Shown one piece after another: positions 49,361-58,967 of a stretch of 64,000 nucleotides of DNA. Both the position numbers and the translations under genes were made by a program. The DNA is taken from the NCBI RefSeq assembly GCF_022921055.1, contig NZ_CP095061.1, positions 3,015,501 through 3,079,500 on the forward strand, written 5' to 3'. This DNA is from Hymenobacter volaticus (GTDB lineage: Bacteria > Bacteroidota > Bacteroidia > Cytophagales > Hymenobacteraceae). The notes below the pieces were generated by a model. It worked only from the letters and a program-made list of their open reading frames with translations, ran no database searches and had not been told where the DNA came from. Each line of letters opens with the position of its first letter. The stretch's first letter is position 1.

Positions 49361-50386
49361 ATGGCCCGCAACTCGTTTCTCTTCGACCCCAATAAAAGCT
49401 CACTGTTCTACCTAATCCTCTTTGTGAGCTTGATGGCTCTTGGGCTAACGGCCTCCGAGGCGATGAGCGGGCACTACTCCATTATTGGCAGCGTAGCTTC
49501 ATTTTTGGGGCTGTTTGTGGCTTTCCAGAGCTGGAAAGCCGCCGATGATGCCTCGCGCAACGCCGACAAGGCGCTCGAAGAAATGCATCAACTGGCGCAG
49601 GAAACCCGTCAATTAGTGGAACGAAGCACGGCAGTGGAAGAGCAAATCAAAATGGCCGTTACCACCATCAGCGACGCCACGCGGGAGCTGTACAAAGGCT
49701 TTCAGCCTATTATGCAGGAAGTTAAAAAGTTTCTGGCCGAAGCCGAAAATAGTGAGTACCTCGCCATCATGACCGATTCGGCCGCTATTGGCACGTTTTA
49801 TGTCCGCCACCATCACCCGCCCCTCAACCAGCGGGAGTTGAGCGCCCTCACCAACCAGATTCATGACTTGCTGCTGGAGCGGGCCCGCGACGCCCGCGAG
49901 TTTTACTTGGCCACGCTGGCCGCCGACGAAACGCCCGAAGCCTTCCCTCCTACCCAAGACCACAACGGCCTGTTCCATCACTACGTGCAGGGCGTGTGGC
50001 AGCAGTTTCACCCCGATGCGCCCATCACGGCCGACACCTGGAACGAGCACCGCGCGCAACACCTAGCCACGCTGCACCAGCTACAAGAAACCTTCGCCTC
50101 CCTCTCCGACCACCACGAGCAAAAAGCGGCCGGTTTGCCCCTGCACCGTACGCTGCCCGTCTTGCCGCTGCAACTCTTGATTCGCTTCAACGCCGAATCG
50201 CACGAGCCGTTTCGGGCACTGGTCGTGTTTCTAGGCCAGTACAACCTCGACCGGGTAGCCGACGCCCGCGCCATGCAAACCACCGACCCGGAACTCGTCC
50301 GCACCTTTATCAGCATGTTCGAGAGCCTCACCAGCCTCGACGACACCCCCGCGTACCAGGCGCTGCGCAAGCAATTCCCGCTGTAA
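49361..50386 (+). CDS. membrane-anchored coiled-coil protein of unknown function
   Basis: 341 residues. Two close membrane segments (about 14-34 and 40-58) are followed by W-K-A-A-D-D-A-S-R-N-A-D-K and a coiled coil (about 65-110) with heptad-like Leu and Glu. The C-terminal two-thirds are helical, with H-H-H-P-P and several His/Glu. The short membrane hairpin and coiled coil resemble sensor-like or scaffold proteins, but I recognise no family. It is divergent from the RlmL-type gene. Confidence 0.65.
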   Translation: MARNSFLFDPNKSSLFYLILFVSLMALGLTASEAMSGHYSIIGSVASFLGLFVAFQSWKAADDASRNADKALEEMHQLAQETRQLVERSTAVEEQIKMAVTTISDATRELYKGFQPIMQEVKKFLAEAENSEYLAIMTDSAAIGTFYVRHHHPPLNQRELSALTNQIHDLLLERARDAREFYLATLAADETPEAFPPTQDHNGLFHHYVQGVWQQFHPDAPITADTWNEHRAQHLATLHQLQETFASLSDHHEQKAAGLPLHRTLPVLPLQLLIRFNAESHEPFRALVVFLGQYNLDRVADARAMQTTDPELVRTFISMFESLTSLDDTPAYQALRKQFPL

Positions 50387-50543
50387 GGAGACAGCAAAGC
50401 GGCTACTCCAATTGATTGCGAAGTTGCTGGCTGCTAGCCACTAAGGCTTATAGTATAACCACAAACGAATACCTTGTCAGGGCTTGTAGCGGCTAGAATA
50501 TGGATGGTGATTGAGCCCCCTACTCTTCAACGTTCTTAACTCT

Positions 50544-51020
50544 ATGAACTTATCAGAACACGTAGCAACGCAATTCAGAGGGGTTTATTTTGGAGGAAAC
50601 TGGACTTCCGTAAACCTAAAAGAGAGTTTAACTGACGTAACCTGGCAACATGCTATAACCAAGGTTCAAACGTTTAATACGATTGCCGTCCTCGTCTACC
50701 ATACAACGTACTATGTAAGCGCAGTCTTGCAGGTACTGCAAGGCGAACCACTTCAAGCCAAGGATGCCTATAGTTTCAACCATCCTCCTATCCTCGCTCA
50801 AGAAGACTGGGAGAATTTGTTAGACAAGACCTGGACCGATGCCGAGCTATTTGCCGGATTAATAGAGCGCCTGCTCGAAAGCAAGCTCTGGGAGGACTTT
50901 TCGGACAAGAAGTACGGGACCTACTACCGAAATATTCACGGCATTATTGAACATACCCACTACCATCTAGGGCAAATTACTTTGATAAAGAAAATGCTGT
51001 TACTAGCTGACAATAAGTGA
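50544..51020 (+). CDS. DinB-like four-helix protein
   Basis: 158 residues. The DinB/YfiT fold is indicated by length, helix pattern and the His-rich G-I-I-E-H-T-H-Y-H-L-G-Q-I near the C-terminus (about 138-150), with another His in V-Y-H-T-T (about 53). These His probably bind a metal. Many members are thiol transferases or damage-induced proteins. ATG 50544 (M-N-L-S-E-H) was chosen over an earlier start. Confidence 0.8.
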   Translation: MNLSEHVATQFRGVYFGGNWTSVNLKESLTDVTWQHAITKVQTFNTIAVLVYHTTYYVSAVLQVLQGEPLQAKDAYSFNHPPILAQEDWENLLDKTWTDAELFAGLIERLLESKLWEDFSDKKYGTYYRNIHGIIEHTHYHLGQITLIKKMLLLADNK

Positions 51021-51173
51021 ACTATCAGCCGTTACGAACACGGTTCCAGCCGCGGGCAGTTGTGCTTGTCTGCTGCGTATTTCGAATAATTACCTCCGCG
51101 GCATTGCGGGCTACTGCCTTTGCCTGCGCCGACCTAATCTCCAGCTATTCTTTTTCCTGCCTATTTTGCCGGT

Positions 51174-52595
51174 ATGGCTACTCCTCTCACCTCCTCTCCT
51201 CCTACCTCAACCGCCGCTCCGGCCCGCAGCTACGCCCTGCCGATGGTGGCCATGACGGCCCTGTTCTTCCTGTTTGGAGCCGTTACCAATTTCAACGACG
51301 TGCTCATGCCCTACCTCAAGGACGTGTGCCAGCTCACCGATTTGCAGTCGTCGGCGGTGCAGTCGGCGTTTTTTGGGGCGTACTTCCTGATGTCGTTGCC
51401 GGCGGGCTGGGTGCTGAAACGATTGGGCTACCAGCGCGGCATTGTGGCTGGTTTGCTGATAATGGCAGCTGGGGCCCTGCTGTTCGTGCCGGCCGCTGAC
51501 TCCCGTGCCTTTGGCTTGTTTCTGACGGCGCTAGCAGTGCTTGGGGCCGGTATTACGCTGTTGCAAGTGGCCGCTAACCCCTACGTGAGCGTGCTGGGAC
51601 CGGCTCGTTCGGCGGCGGCGCGCGTGAGCATCGTGGGTGTGGCCAACAACTTTGGCGGTGCGCTGTCGCCGCTGGTGGGCGGGCTGGTGCTGTTTGGCGG
51701 CTCGGTAACGTTAAAGGCGCGGCTAGCCGCATTGCCGCTGGCTCAACGGCTAGGCGAAGAATCACAGTTGGTGAAAGCGCCGTACCTGGGACTGGCGGCG
51801 TTTCTGGTGCTGCTAGCGGGTCTGTTCTTTTTCGTGGTGAAGCTGCCGGAAATCGAAAGCCTGCCCGTAGAGGAAGAAACCCGCGGGGCCGAATGGGACG
51901 AAGAAGGCCATTTGCGAATAGTACGCCGCAAAAGCGCCTTGGAATTTCCCCATCTATTGCTCGGCATCGGGGCTATTTTCGTGTACGTGGGGGTGGAAGT
52001 CGGGCTGGGCTCGTTCCTGATTCGTTACGGCGAAGCGCAGGGCATTCAGCAACTCTCCGCTTTCACGCAAAGCTTGGTGCGGGGCTTGAATGTGGCTACC
52101 AACTACGCCATTACGCTTTTCGGCCAGTCCCCGGCTCCGATTGATACCTCTGCTGGCTTCACGAAGGCAGTGGGCGCGGTGTTGGTGTCATCGTACTGGT
52201 TTGGTTCGTTGGTGGGCCGGGTGATTGGTATTCCGCTGTTGCTTAAGTTTCACAACCGTGCTTTGCTGGTGGCCGTGTGCGCCGCGGGCGTGACGCTGGT
52301 GGGGGCTTCTATCCTGAGCAGTGGCGAAACGGCGTTGTGGCTAATCGTGCTTTGCGGGCTGATGAACTCGATTATGTGGCCGGTTATTTTCCCGCTGGCC
52401 ATTACCGGGCTCGGGCGCTTCACCAAGCAAGGCTCGTCGTACTTGGTAATGGCTATTGTGGGCGGCGCGATTATTCCACCGCTCATGGGCTGGCTGGCTA
52501 CGCACGGCGGCGGGCTACGCGTGGCCTTTGCGGTGCCCCTGCTATGCTACGCCTACTTGCTGTTCTACTCGCTGAGCGGGTACCGGGTGCGGTAG
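51174..52595 (+). CDS. sugar:H+ symporter, FucP/GluP family
   Basis: 473 residues with 12 expected membrane segments. FHS-family cues are A-L-F-F-L-F-G-A-V-T-N-F-N-D-V-L-M-P (segment 1), Q-S-A-F-F-G-A-Y-F-L, and the R-x-G-Y-Q-R-G loop, and A-A-N-P-Y-V-S-V-L-G-P (segment 4). The substrate is probably fucose, galactose, glucose or a related sugar. It is followed by a terminator shared with the convergent DctA-type gene. Confidence 0.9.
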   Translation: MATPLTSSPPTSTAAPARSYALPMVAMTALFFLFGAVTNFNDVLMPYLKDVCQLTDLQSSAVQSAFFGAYFLMSLPAGWVLKRLGYQRGIVAGLLIMAAGALLFVPAADSRAFGLFLTALAVLGAGITLLQVAANPYVSVLGPARSAAARVSIVGVANNFGGALSPLVGGLVLFGGSVTLKARLAALPLAQRLGEESQLVKAPYLGLAAFLVLLAGLFFFVVKLPEIESLPVEEETRGAEWDEEGHLRIVRRKSALEFPHLLLGIGAIFVYVGVEVGLGSFLIRYGEAQGIQQLSAFTQSLVRGLNVATNYAITLFGQSPAPIDTSAGFTKAVGAVLVSSYWFGSLVGRVIGIPLLLKFHNRALLVAVCAAGVTLVGASILSSGETALWLIVLCGLMNSIMWPVIFPLAITGLGRFTKQGSSYLVMAIVGGAIIPPLMGWLATHGGGLRVAFAVPLLCYAYLLFYSLSGYRVR

Positions 52596-52620
52596 AGTAC
52601 ACGTATTCATCCTAACTGAA

Positions 52621-52652
52621 AGGCCGTCCCGCTTCTGTAAGCAGGACGGCCT
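52621..52652. terminator. convergent terminator, sugar / dicarboxylate transporters
   Basis: Arms 52621-52634 and 52639-52652 pair over 14 bases with one mismatch and a 4-base loop. It starts 25 bases after the sugar transporter stop. Confidence 0.75.
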
Positions 52653-52690
52653 GTTCAGTTGAAAGAGGTTCAAGAACTCCTTGGGCCAAG

Positions 52691-53995
52691 CTACTTTCTG
52701 GTCGGAATTTTTGCAGGCTCTGCTTCTACAGGAAGGTTAGATACAGACGTGGCAGAATCTGGCATACTCTCTGCCGAGGCTGAAACGGTGGTATTTCCGC
52801 TCAGAACTAGGGCGGCTTGCGCGTGATTGAGGGCGCCTTCGTTGTGGGAAAGGAAGATAGTGGCCACGCCGTTGCCTATGAAGTTGGTGATGGAACGCGC
52901 TTCCGACATGAATCGGTCAACGCCGAGTAGCAGCGCCAACCCTTCCACTGGAATCACCTTCACGGCTGTGAGGGTACTGGCTAGCACCACAAAGCCCGAG
53001 CCCGTAACGCCTGCAGCGCCTTTGCTGGTTACCATTAAAATTCCGATTATGGTAAGCATCTGGCCTACGGTAAGTTCCACCCCGAATACTTGGGCCAGAA
53101 AGATGGTAGCCAGGGACAAGTAAATGGTCGTGCCATCGAGGTTGAACGAGTAGCCCGCCGGCACCACTAGCCCCACCACGGGTTTGGCGCAGCCCATTCG
53201 CTCCAGCTTTTCCATCAGCCCCGGCAGCCCTGCCTCCGACGACGAGGTACCAAGCACAATCAGCAGTTCTTCTTTGATGTAATTCAGAAACGACAACATC
53301 CGGATGCCGCAGTAGCGCAGAATAGCGCCCAACACGATAAACACGAACAGCGCCATCGTGATGTACACGGTAGCCATCAGTTTGGCCAACGGAATCAGTG
53401 TGGCCACGCCGTATTTGCCAATAGTATAGGCCATGCCGCCAAAGGCCCCGATAGGCGCAAATACCATCACGAAATGCAGGCCCTTGAACACGTACTTCGA
53501 GGCAACATTGAGCTTGTCGATGATAACTTGCCGACCGCTGTAGCGGCTCAGGAGCATGCCCAGCACAATGGATACCAGCAACACTTGCAGGGTCAGGTTA
53601 TCGGCTAGGAACTGTAGCCACGAGAAGCTGCCTGCCTGCTTGGTGTACTGCCCTACGGCTTGCCCATTGAGGTTGCTGGTGGTTACGCCAGCGCCCGGTT
53701 GGATGACGTGAGCCACGCCGACCCCAATAATCAGCGCCAACGTCGTAACGATTTCGAAGTACAGCAGCGCCTTCCCGCCCACGCGCCCGACCTTTTTCAG
53801 GTCGCCCATGCTGCTGATACCGAGCGTGATAGTAAGGAAGATGATCGGGTTGATGAACAGCTTGACGACGTTGATAAACGACTTGCCGAGCACGTCCATC
53901 TCGACGGCGGTAGCGGGGGCGAAATGCCCAAGCAGCGCTCCGGCTACGATGGCCGTCAGTACCCAGAAGGTAAGGTTGGTGATTAATTTCTTCAT
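52691..53995 (-). CDS. dicarboxylate/amino acid:cation symporter (DctA/GltP family)
   Basis: 434 residues. The family signatures are present: the serine-rich re-entrant loop G-T-S-S-S-E-A-G-L-P (about 248-257), N-L-D-G-T-T-I-Y (about 285-292), and the second loop G-A-A-G-V-T-G-S-G-F (about 326-335), with R-S-I-T-N near the end of the core. It transports C4-dicarboxylates or glutamate/aspartate with Na+ or H+. The last 35 residues are a polar Ser/Pro-rich extension not part of the transport core. Confidence 0.93.
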   Translation of the reverse strand: MKKLITNLTFWVLTAIVAGALLGHFAPATAVEMDVLGKSFINVVKLFINPIIFLTITLGISSMGDLKKVGRVGGKALLYFEIVTTLALIIGVGVAHVIQPGAGVTTSNLNGQAVGQYTKQAGSFSWLQFLADNLTLQVLLVSIVLGMLLSRYSGRQVIIDKLNVASKYVFKGLHFVMVFAPIGAFGGMAYTIGKYGVATLIPLAKLMATVYITMALFVFIVLGAILRYCGIRMLSFLNYIKEELLIVLGTSSSEAGLPGLMEKLERMGCAKPVVGLVVPAGYSFNLDGTTIYLSLATIFLAQVFGVELTVGQMLTIIGILMVTSKGAAGVTGSGFVVLASTLTAVKVIPVEGLALLLGVDRFMSEARSITNFIGNGVATIFLSHNEGALNHAQAALVLSGNTTVSASAESMPDSATSVSNLPVEAEPAKIPTRK

Positions 53996-54154
53996 GGATA
54001 CTACAGTACGTATGCGGAGTTAGAAAAGCACTAAAGCTAAATACCTTTCCAAACAAGCAGATAAAAAGCCAGATACGCCACTCCGACGCAACCAGTCAGG
54101 AACGTCGCTAACGGGTTTGTCTACGGGTTCTACGACCTCCATCCCACGGCGCCC

Positions 54155-54162
54155 TATCTTTG
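54155..54162 (+). promoter_or_regulatory. possible -7 promoter box of murB
   Basis: TATCTTTG matches TAnnTTTG exactly and lies 24 bases before the murB ATG. A convincing -33 TTG is lacking. Confidence 0.35.
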
Positions 54163-54185
54163 CGGTCTAGGTTTTTCTTTTCCGC

Positions 54186-55208
54186 ATGGCTCCTACCCTC
54201 GAACACGATATTTCGCTTCGGCCCTACAACACGTTTAATCTGGACGTGAAGGCCCGGCTGTTTGCCCGCTTCACGTCCACCGAAGAACTGCGGGCTTTGC
54301 TGGCCCTGCCCGAAGTGCAGCAAGCAGAACGGCTAATTCTCGGCGGAGGCTCCAACTTGCTTTTCACCAAGGACTTCGACGGTGTGGTGCTGAAAAATGA
54401 AATTCGAGGGCTGGAAATTATCGGCCAGGACGAGGATACAGCGCTGGTACGGGCCGGGGCGGGCGAGTCGTGGCACGGGCTGGTGCAATACACGCTCGAC
54501 CAGGAATTGAGCGGCATCGAGAACCTGTCGTTGATTCCGGGCACGGTGGGCGCGGCCCCCTTGCAGAACATTGGGGCGTATGGTGCCGAGTTGAAAGACA
54601 CGTTTGAGGAACTAGAGGCGCTGGAAACGGCAACTGGCCAGTTGCGCACGTTTTCGGTGGAAGAATGTGGCTTTGGCTACCGGGAAAGCGTGTTCAAGGG
54701 GCCGCTCAAAAACCAGTACATCGTCACGAGTGTGGTGCTGCGCCTGCACCGGCGGGCCCAAACCAACATCAGCTACGGCGCCATCCAAACCACCTTGCAG
54801 GACCTCGGCATCACCGAGGAGCCCACACCTCGCCACGTGAGCGAAGCGGTGGTGCACATCCGCCGCAGCAAGCTCCCCGACCCCGCCGAAATCGGCAATG
54901 CCGGTTCGTTCTTCAAAAACCCGGAAATCTCGCAGCACAAGTACGACGAGCTGAAAGCGCAGTACCCCGACTTACCTGGCTACCCCGTACCCGGCGGCGT
55001 GAAGGTGCCCGCGGCTTGGCTAATTGAGCAGTGCGGCTGGAAAGGCCTCCGTCGCGGCCCCCACGGCGTCCACGACCGGCAGGCGCTGGTGCTCGTCAAC
55101 CACGGCGGCGCCCAAGGCCAGGACATCCGCGACTTAGCCTTCGAAATTATTACCTCGGTGCGCGAGAAATTCGGGATAGAGTTACATCCCGAAGTGAATA
55201 TTATGTAG
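54186..55208 (+). CDS. murB: UDP-N-acetylenolpyruvoylglucosamine reductase
   Basis: 340 residues, type I MurB. FAD binding is shown by G-G-G-S-N-L-L-F (about 54-61) and P-G-T-V-G-A-A-P; N-I-G-A-Y-G, G-Y-R-E-S and the catalytic Ser in N-A-G-S-F-F-K-N-P (about 236-244) mark the active site, with the final Glu in H-P-E-V-N. It reduces enolpyruvyl-UDP-GlcNAc to UDP-MurNAc in peptidoglycan synthesis. A TATCTTTG box lies 24 bases upstream. It is not in the usual mur cluster. Confidence 0.97.
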   Translation: MAPTLEHDISLRPYNTFNLDVKARLFARFTSTEELRALLALPEVQQAERLILGGGSNLLFTKDFDGVVLKNEIRGLEIIGQDEDTALVRAGAGESWHGLVQYTLDQELSGIENLSLIPGTVGAAPLQNIGAYGAELKDTFEELEALETATGQLRTFSVEECGFGYRESVFKGPLKNQYIVTSVVLRLHRRAQTNISYGAIQTTLQDLGITEEPTPRHVSEAVVHIRRSKLPDPAEIGNAGSFFKNPEISQHKYDELKAQYPDLPGYPVPGGVKVPAAWLIEQCGWKGLRRGPHGVHDRQALVLVNHGGAQGQDIRDLAFEIITSVREKFGIELHPEVNIM

Positions 55209-55647
55209 CGGGATTTCGCATGAACGTCATAATCGGTACTGGTATGGCACTGTGATGCTGAGCTCGCCGAAAATCGAATGTGGTGAGGTTACCAACGCCA
55301 CCAAAACGCTCGATGCTGAGCGCAACGCAACGAAGTAACTAACTTGAAATCGTTGCAATGGCATTGTCATGCTGAGCGGAGCCGAAGCATCTTGCTCGGA
55401 TCGTTGAATTAGTTTGGTAGCATCAGCACGCGAGATGCTTCGACTCCGCTCAGCATGACGGATAGTTTTGCGATGTTAGCAAGCCAGCTACTTTAACTTC
55501 GATCTGCTTTATATGGCGCTTTTTAGGGGTAGACTTTCCATGTTTTCACCTACTCAGCTCAACTTTAATTCCAGTAAAAAGAGCATCTTTAAGCTTGGTT
55601 TTCTACCATAATTCCAGGCTTACCTCCCTTTTGCTCTTTTTGCCTAT
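55209..55647. other. intergenic region rich in repeat remnants
   Basis: 439 bases between murB and the phospholipase D-like gene. It holds copy C of the palindromic repeat (55366-55459), and before it, about 55250-55330, two decayed stretches containing GATGCTGAGC. The last 140 bases are AT-rich and probably hold the promoter of the next gene. Confidence 0.5.
55366..55459. repeat. palindromic intergenic repeat, copy C
   Basis: Arms 55366-55395 and 55430-55459 pair over 30 bases with two mismatches, loop 34 bases. The stem is related to copies A and B but has GGAGCC where they have GCAGCC or GCAGTC, and the opposite arm has the matching change, as expected if pairing is kept by selection. Confidence 0.7.
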
Positions 55648-57927
55648 ATGAAGAACTTTACCCTTGTGGCCTTGCTGCTTGGAACTGCCTCGATGCGGCC
55701 CGTTCAGGCTCAAACCGTTACTACCATTGCTGCGGCCCGCACCGCTGGCGTTGGGGCTACCGTTACAGTGCGCGGCGTCGTTACCAATGGTGCTGAGCTT
55801 GGCGTAATTCGCTATCTGCAAGACGGTACGGCCGGTTTGGCAACATACTCCACTTCGGCGGCGGGCTTCGATGCCCTCGTGCCCGGCGACAGTATACAGA
55901 TCAGCGGTACGTTGAAAAACTTCAGTGGCTTGCTGGAAATGGACCCTGTTGCTTCCGTGACGGTTCTGGCCAAGAATCGTGCAGTTCGACCCGCAGTTAC
56001 GGTAGCAGCAGCCAATTCAAGCAGCGTTTTCGCCGAAGCCTACGAGGGTCAGCTGGTTCGTATTACCGGCAACACGCGCCTGACCACCACGGCGGGCGGT
56101 TCGTTTTACACGTTTTCAGGCAACACCAATTACTTGCTCAACGGTACGACCAACGCCATCGTGCGTCCTAGCGTTTCGTCGACTGGCCCCAACGGTGTGG
56201 TAGGCAAAATTGCCCCAAACGGCAATTTCGATGTGACTGGTATTATGAGCCAGTTCAGTACGACCGGTACGGGCGGCTACCAGTTCGTTCCTCGGCTCTA
56301 CTCCGACTTTGGCCTCGGCAATACGCCCAACGTCGTGGGCGCGCCGTCGGTAACCAACATCACTACTGCCGGCTTCACCATCAACTTTCCGACTCAAAAC
56401 GCTGGCGACGCTCGCGCGGAGTATGGCCTAACGCCTACCACGCTCACGCAGCAAGTAAACAGCAGCACTGTGGGCACGCAACATACGTTGTCGATCAGCG
56501 GCTTACAGCCTGGCACCATCTACTACGTGAAAGTAAGCTCAAGCAATGCCAATGGCCGCTCGGAACTAGGTGCTGTACCTATGATTACGGCCTCCTCGTC
56601 GTCTGGCAAGATGCGCAGCTACTTCAACAACCCGGTGAATACCACCCCGGCGTTGCCCGGCAACAATGCCGTGTACCTGCCCAACGGTACTATTGCCGAC
56701 ACGCTGGCTCGTTACATCAACCTAGCGCAGCAAACGCTCGATATTGCCATCTACAACTGGAACAGCCCTGTAATTCTGAGTGCCGTGAATGCGGCCAAAG
56801 CACGCGGCGTACAAGTGCGAGTCGTATCGGAAGGCGGCAACAGCAACGTGAGTCTGGCTGGCTTGAATTCCTCTATTCCGCGCGTGGCCCGCAACACCCA
56901 GACGGCTATCATGCACAACAAGTTTGTGGTGATTGACGCCAATAGCACCGAGCCTAACCGCCCGTGGGTCTGGACTGGCTCTACCAACTGGACTCCGGCG
57001 CAGCTTGCCTCTGACCGCAACAGCGCCATTGCCATTCAGGATCAAAGCCTGGCGCGCGTTTATACCCTAGAGTTCAACGAAATGTGGGGCAGCGGCACCA
57101 GCGGTACCACCCGGTTCGGCTCCGCCAAAACCGACAACACGCCCCACTACCTAAGCATTGCCGGCAAACCAGTAGAATCGTGGTTTTCGCCCACCGACAA
57201 CGTGCAGGAGCACCTGATCCAAACTATTCAAACGGCCAACAACGACCTGCACGTAGCCACCATGCTCATCACGCGCGGCGAAATTGCCGATGCCATTCGC
57301 AACCAGGTGCAAGCGGCCAACATCACCGCCTGTTCCAGCGTGCTGCTCGATGATGAACCCGACTCGCAGGCTGGCGTTGTAGCCACCCTGCGCTCGGCCC
57401 TCGGTGCCCGCGTGCTGTTCGATGCGGTGCCCGGCACCATGCACCACAAGTACGTGCTGGTTGATGCCCGCTCCTCGCAGTCAGACCCGACGTTGTTTGT
57501 TGGCTCGCACAACTGGAGCGCCGCCGCCAACACCGAAAACGACGAAAACACGCTCATCATCCACGATGAGCGCATGGTAAATCAGTATTACCAAGAGTAC
57601 TTCCAGCGCATCGTCGACCAGAATGCCCCCGGCGTAGCGCCTTGCAACCTGATTTTGGCCAACAAGCAGGCCAGCATCCAGAAAAGCACCGTGCAGATCT
57701 ATCCGAACCCAACCCACGGTTCCTTTGCGGTGCATCTTGCAGCCAACATGGCCCGCACAGCTACCATTACGCTGCGCGACGCAACCGGTCGCGTGGTGCT
57801 CGAGCAGAATCGCCCGATGAATAGCCAGGAAGTGACAGTTGATGCTTCGGCACTCCACGCCGGCCTCTATCTGGTGCAGATTGTGACGCCCGAAGCCACG
57901 CAACTAAGCCGCGTCGTGGTGGAGTAA
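55648..57927 (+). CDS. secreted PLD-superfamily protein with OB, Fn3 and T9SS tail
   Basis: 759 residues. After a signal peptide (about 1-22), residues about 25-190 look like OB-fold domains of the secreted-nuclease type. A fibronectin-III-like domain (about 225-315) follows. Two full HKD motifs form the active site: H-N-K-F-V-V-I-D (about 421) with G-S-T-N-W, and H-H-K-Y-V-L-V-D (about 598) with G-S-H-N-W. The end, with I-Y-P-N-P-T-H-G, is a type A T9SS sorting signal. It should be exported to the cell surface as a phosphodiesterase; nuclease (from the OB folds) or phospholipase activity is undecided. Confidence 0.88.
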   Translation: MKNFTLVALLLGTASMRPVQAQTVTTIAAARTAGVGATVTVRGVVTNGAELGVIRYLQDGTAGLATYSTSAAGFDALVPGDSIQISGTLKNFSGLLEMDPVASVTVLAKNRAVRPAVTVAAANSSSVFAEAYEGQLVRITGNTRLTTTAGGSFYTFSGNTNYLLNGTTNAIVRPSVSSTGPNGVVGKIAPNGNFDVTGIMSQFSTTGTGGYQFVPRLYSDFGLGNTPNVVGAPSVTNITTAGFTINFPTQNAGDARAEYGLTPTTLTQQVNSSTVGTQHTLSISGLQPGTIYYVKVSSSNANGRSELGAVPMITASSSSGKMRSYFNNPVNTTPALPGNNAVYLPNGTIADTLARYINLAQQTLDIAIYNWNSPVILSAVNAAKARGVQVRVVSEGGNSNVSLAGLNSSIPRVARNTQTAIMHNKFVVIDANSTEPNRPWVWTGSTNWTPAQLASDRNSAIAIQDQSLARVYTLEFNEMWGSGTSGTTRFGSAKTDNTPHYLSIAGKPVESWFSPTDNVQEHLIQTIQTANNDLHVATMLITRGEIADAIRNQVQAANITACSSVLLDDEPDSQAGVVATLRSALGARVLFDAVPGTMHHKYVLVDARSSQSDPTLFVGSHNWSAAANTENDENTLIIHDERMVNQYYQEYFQRIVDQNAPGVAPCNLILANKQASIQKSTVQIYPNPTHGSFAVHLAANMARTATITLRDATGRVVLEQNRPMNSQEVTVDASALHAGLYLVQIVTPEATQLSRVVVE

Positions 57928-57938
57928 GCAATACCCGT

Positions 57939-57993
57939 ATACAGCAACAAAAAGGCCGTTTCTAGTTAAGAAACGGCCTTTTTGTTGCTGTAT
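57939..57993. terminator. strong bidirectional terminator
   Basis: Arms 57939-57963 and 57969-57993 are a perfect 25-base inverted repeat with a 5-base loop and inner A/T runs. It ends 6 bases before the convergent rlmF stop. Confidence 0.85.
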
Positions 57994-57998
57994 AGTTT

Positions 57999-58925
57999 CT
58001 ACTTCTTCCACCGCCGCTCGCGCCACTGCTGTTGCTGCGCTTCGTCCTGAAACGTCCAGGCTACAATGCGGCTGACTTTCTGGCCCTGGCTCATATTGAT
58101 GGTTTTCACGTCCACGGCGTTGGCTTGCTTGAGAAAGTGGTAAGCACTCGGCAACGTTTCCTTTTTGGAAATCAGGGACGTGAACCACAGCACCCGCGTG
58201 GCAAGCGGTACGCTTTGCTCCACCATGCGCCGCACAAAAGCTTCCTCGCCACCTTCGTACCAGAGCTCGGTGTTTTTGCCGCCAAAATTGGGCGAAGGCT
58301 CCATCGATTGCGCATGCCCTAGGTTGCGAGCTTTACGCAGGTTACTGGCCGCCGCTTCCTCGGCCGACGCATGAAACGGCGGGTTGGAGACCGTCAGATC
58401 AAACTCTTCCCGCGGCTTTACGATGCCCTCGAAAATATCTTCCACGTGATTCTGTAACCGAAAATCGATGCGGCCGGCTAGCCCCGGGTTGGCCGCCACC
58501 ATGTGCTTGGCCGCCCGAATAGCCACCGGGTCAATGTCGGCCCCAACGAAGCGCCAATTATACTCCCGCGTCCCGACGATGGGGTACACACAGTTGGCCC
58601 CCACGCCTATGTCCAGCACGTGCACCGACTTGCCACGCGGCACTTCTCCCCCGTTGCTAGCTGCCAGCAGGTCGGCCGCGTAGTGGATATAGTCGGCGCG
58701 GCCAGGAATGGGCGGGCATAGGTAGCCCGCCGGAATGTCCCAGAACTGCACTCCGTAAAACTGTTTCAGCAGGGCTTTATTCAGCGCTTTCACAGCGGCC
58801 GGATCCGCAAAGTCTATGCTTTCGTCGCCGTGTGCGGCGCGGGTCACAAAGGGGGCAAGCTCGGGGCTCGACGCCAGGAGTTGAGGAAAATCGTAGCGGG
58901 CGGAAAGGAGGTTGCGAGAATGCAA
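57999..58925 (-). CDS. rlmF: 23S rRNA adenine-1618 N6-methyltransferase
   Basis: 308 residues. Family cues are L-H-S-R-N at the start, D-I-G-V-G-A-N-C-V-Y-P (SAM loop), G-A-D-I-D (acidic end) and N-P-P-F-H-A-S (catalytic N-P-P-F). RlmF methylates A1618 (E. coli numbering) of 23S rRNA. The start is TTG 58925, with no ATG nearby; an unusual start further upstream is possible. Spacing to the upstream Pr6Pr gene is 42 bases, same strand. Confidence 0.93.
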   Translation of the reverse strand: MHSRNLLSARYDFPQLLASSPELAPFVTRAAHGDESIDFADPAAVKALNKALLKQFYGVQFWDIPAGYLCPPIPGRADYIHYAADLLAASNGGEVPRGKSVHVLDIGVGANCVYPIVGTREYNWRFVGADIDPVAIRAAKHMVAANPGLAGRIDFRLQNHVEDIFEGIVKPREEFDLTVSNPPFHASAEEAAASNLRKARNLGHAQSMEPSPNFGGKNTELWYEGGEEAFVRRMVEQSVPLATRVLWFTSLISKKETLPSAYHFLKQANAVDVKTINMSQGQKVSRIVAWTFQDEAQQQQWRERRWKK

Positions 58926-58967
58926 AATGAGAGAAGAAAAGAATAAAAAACGTGAATAGCAGTCCAG

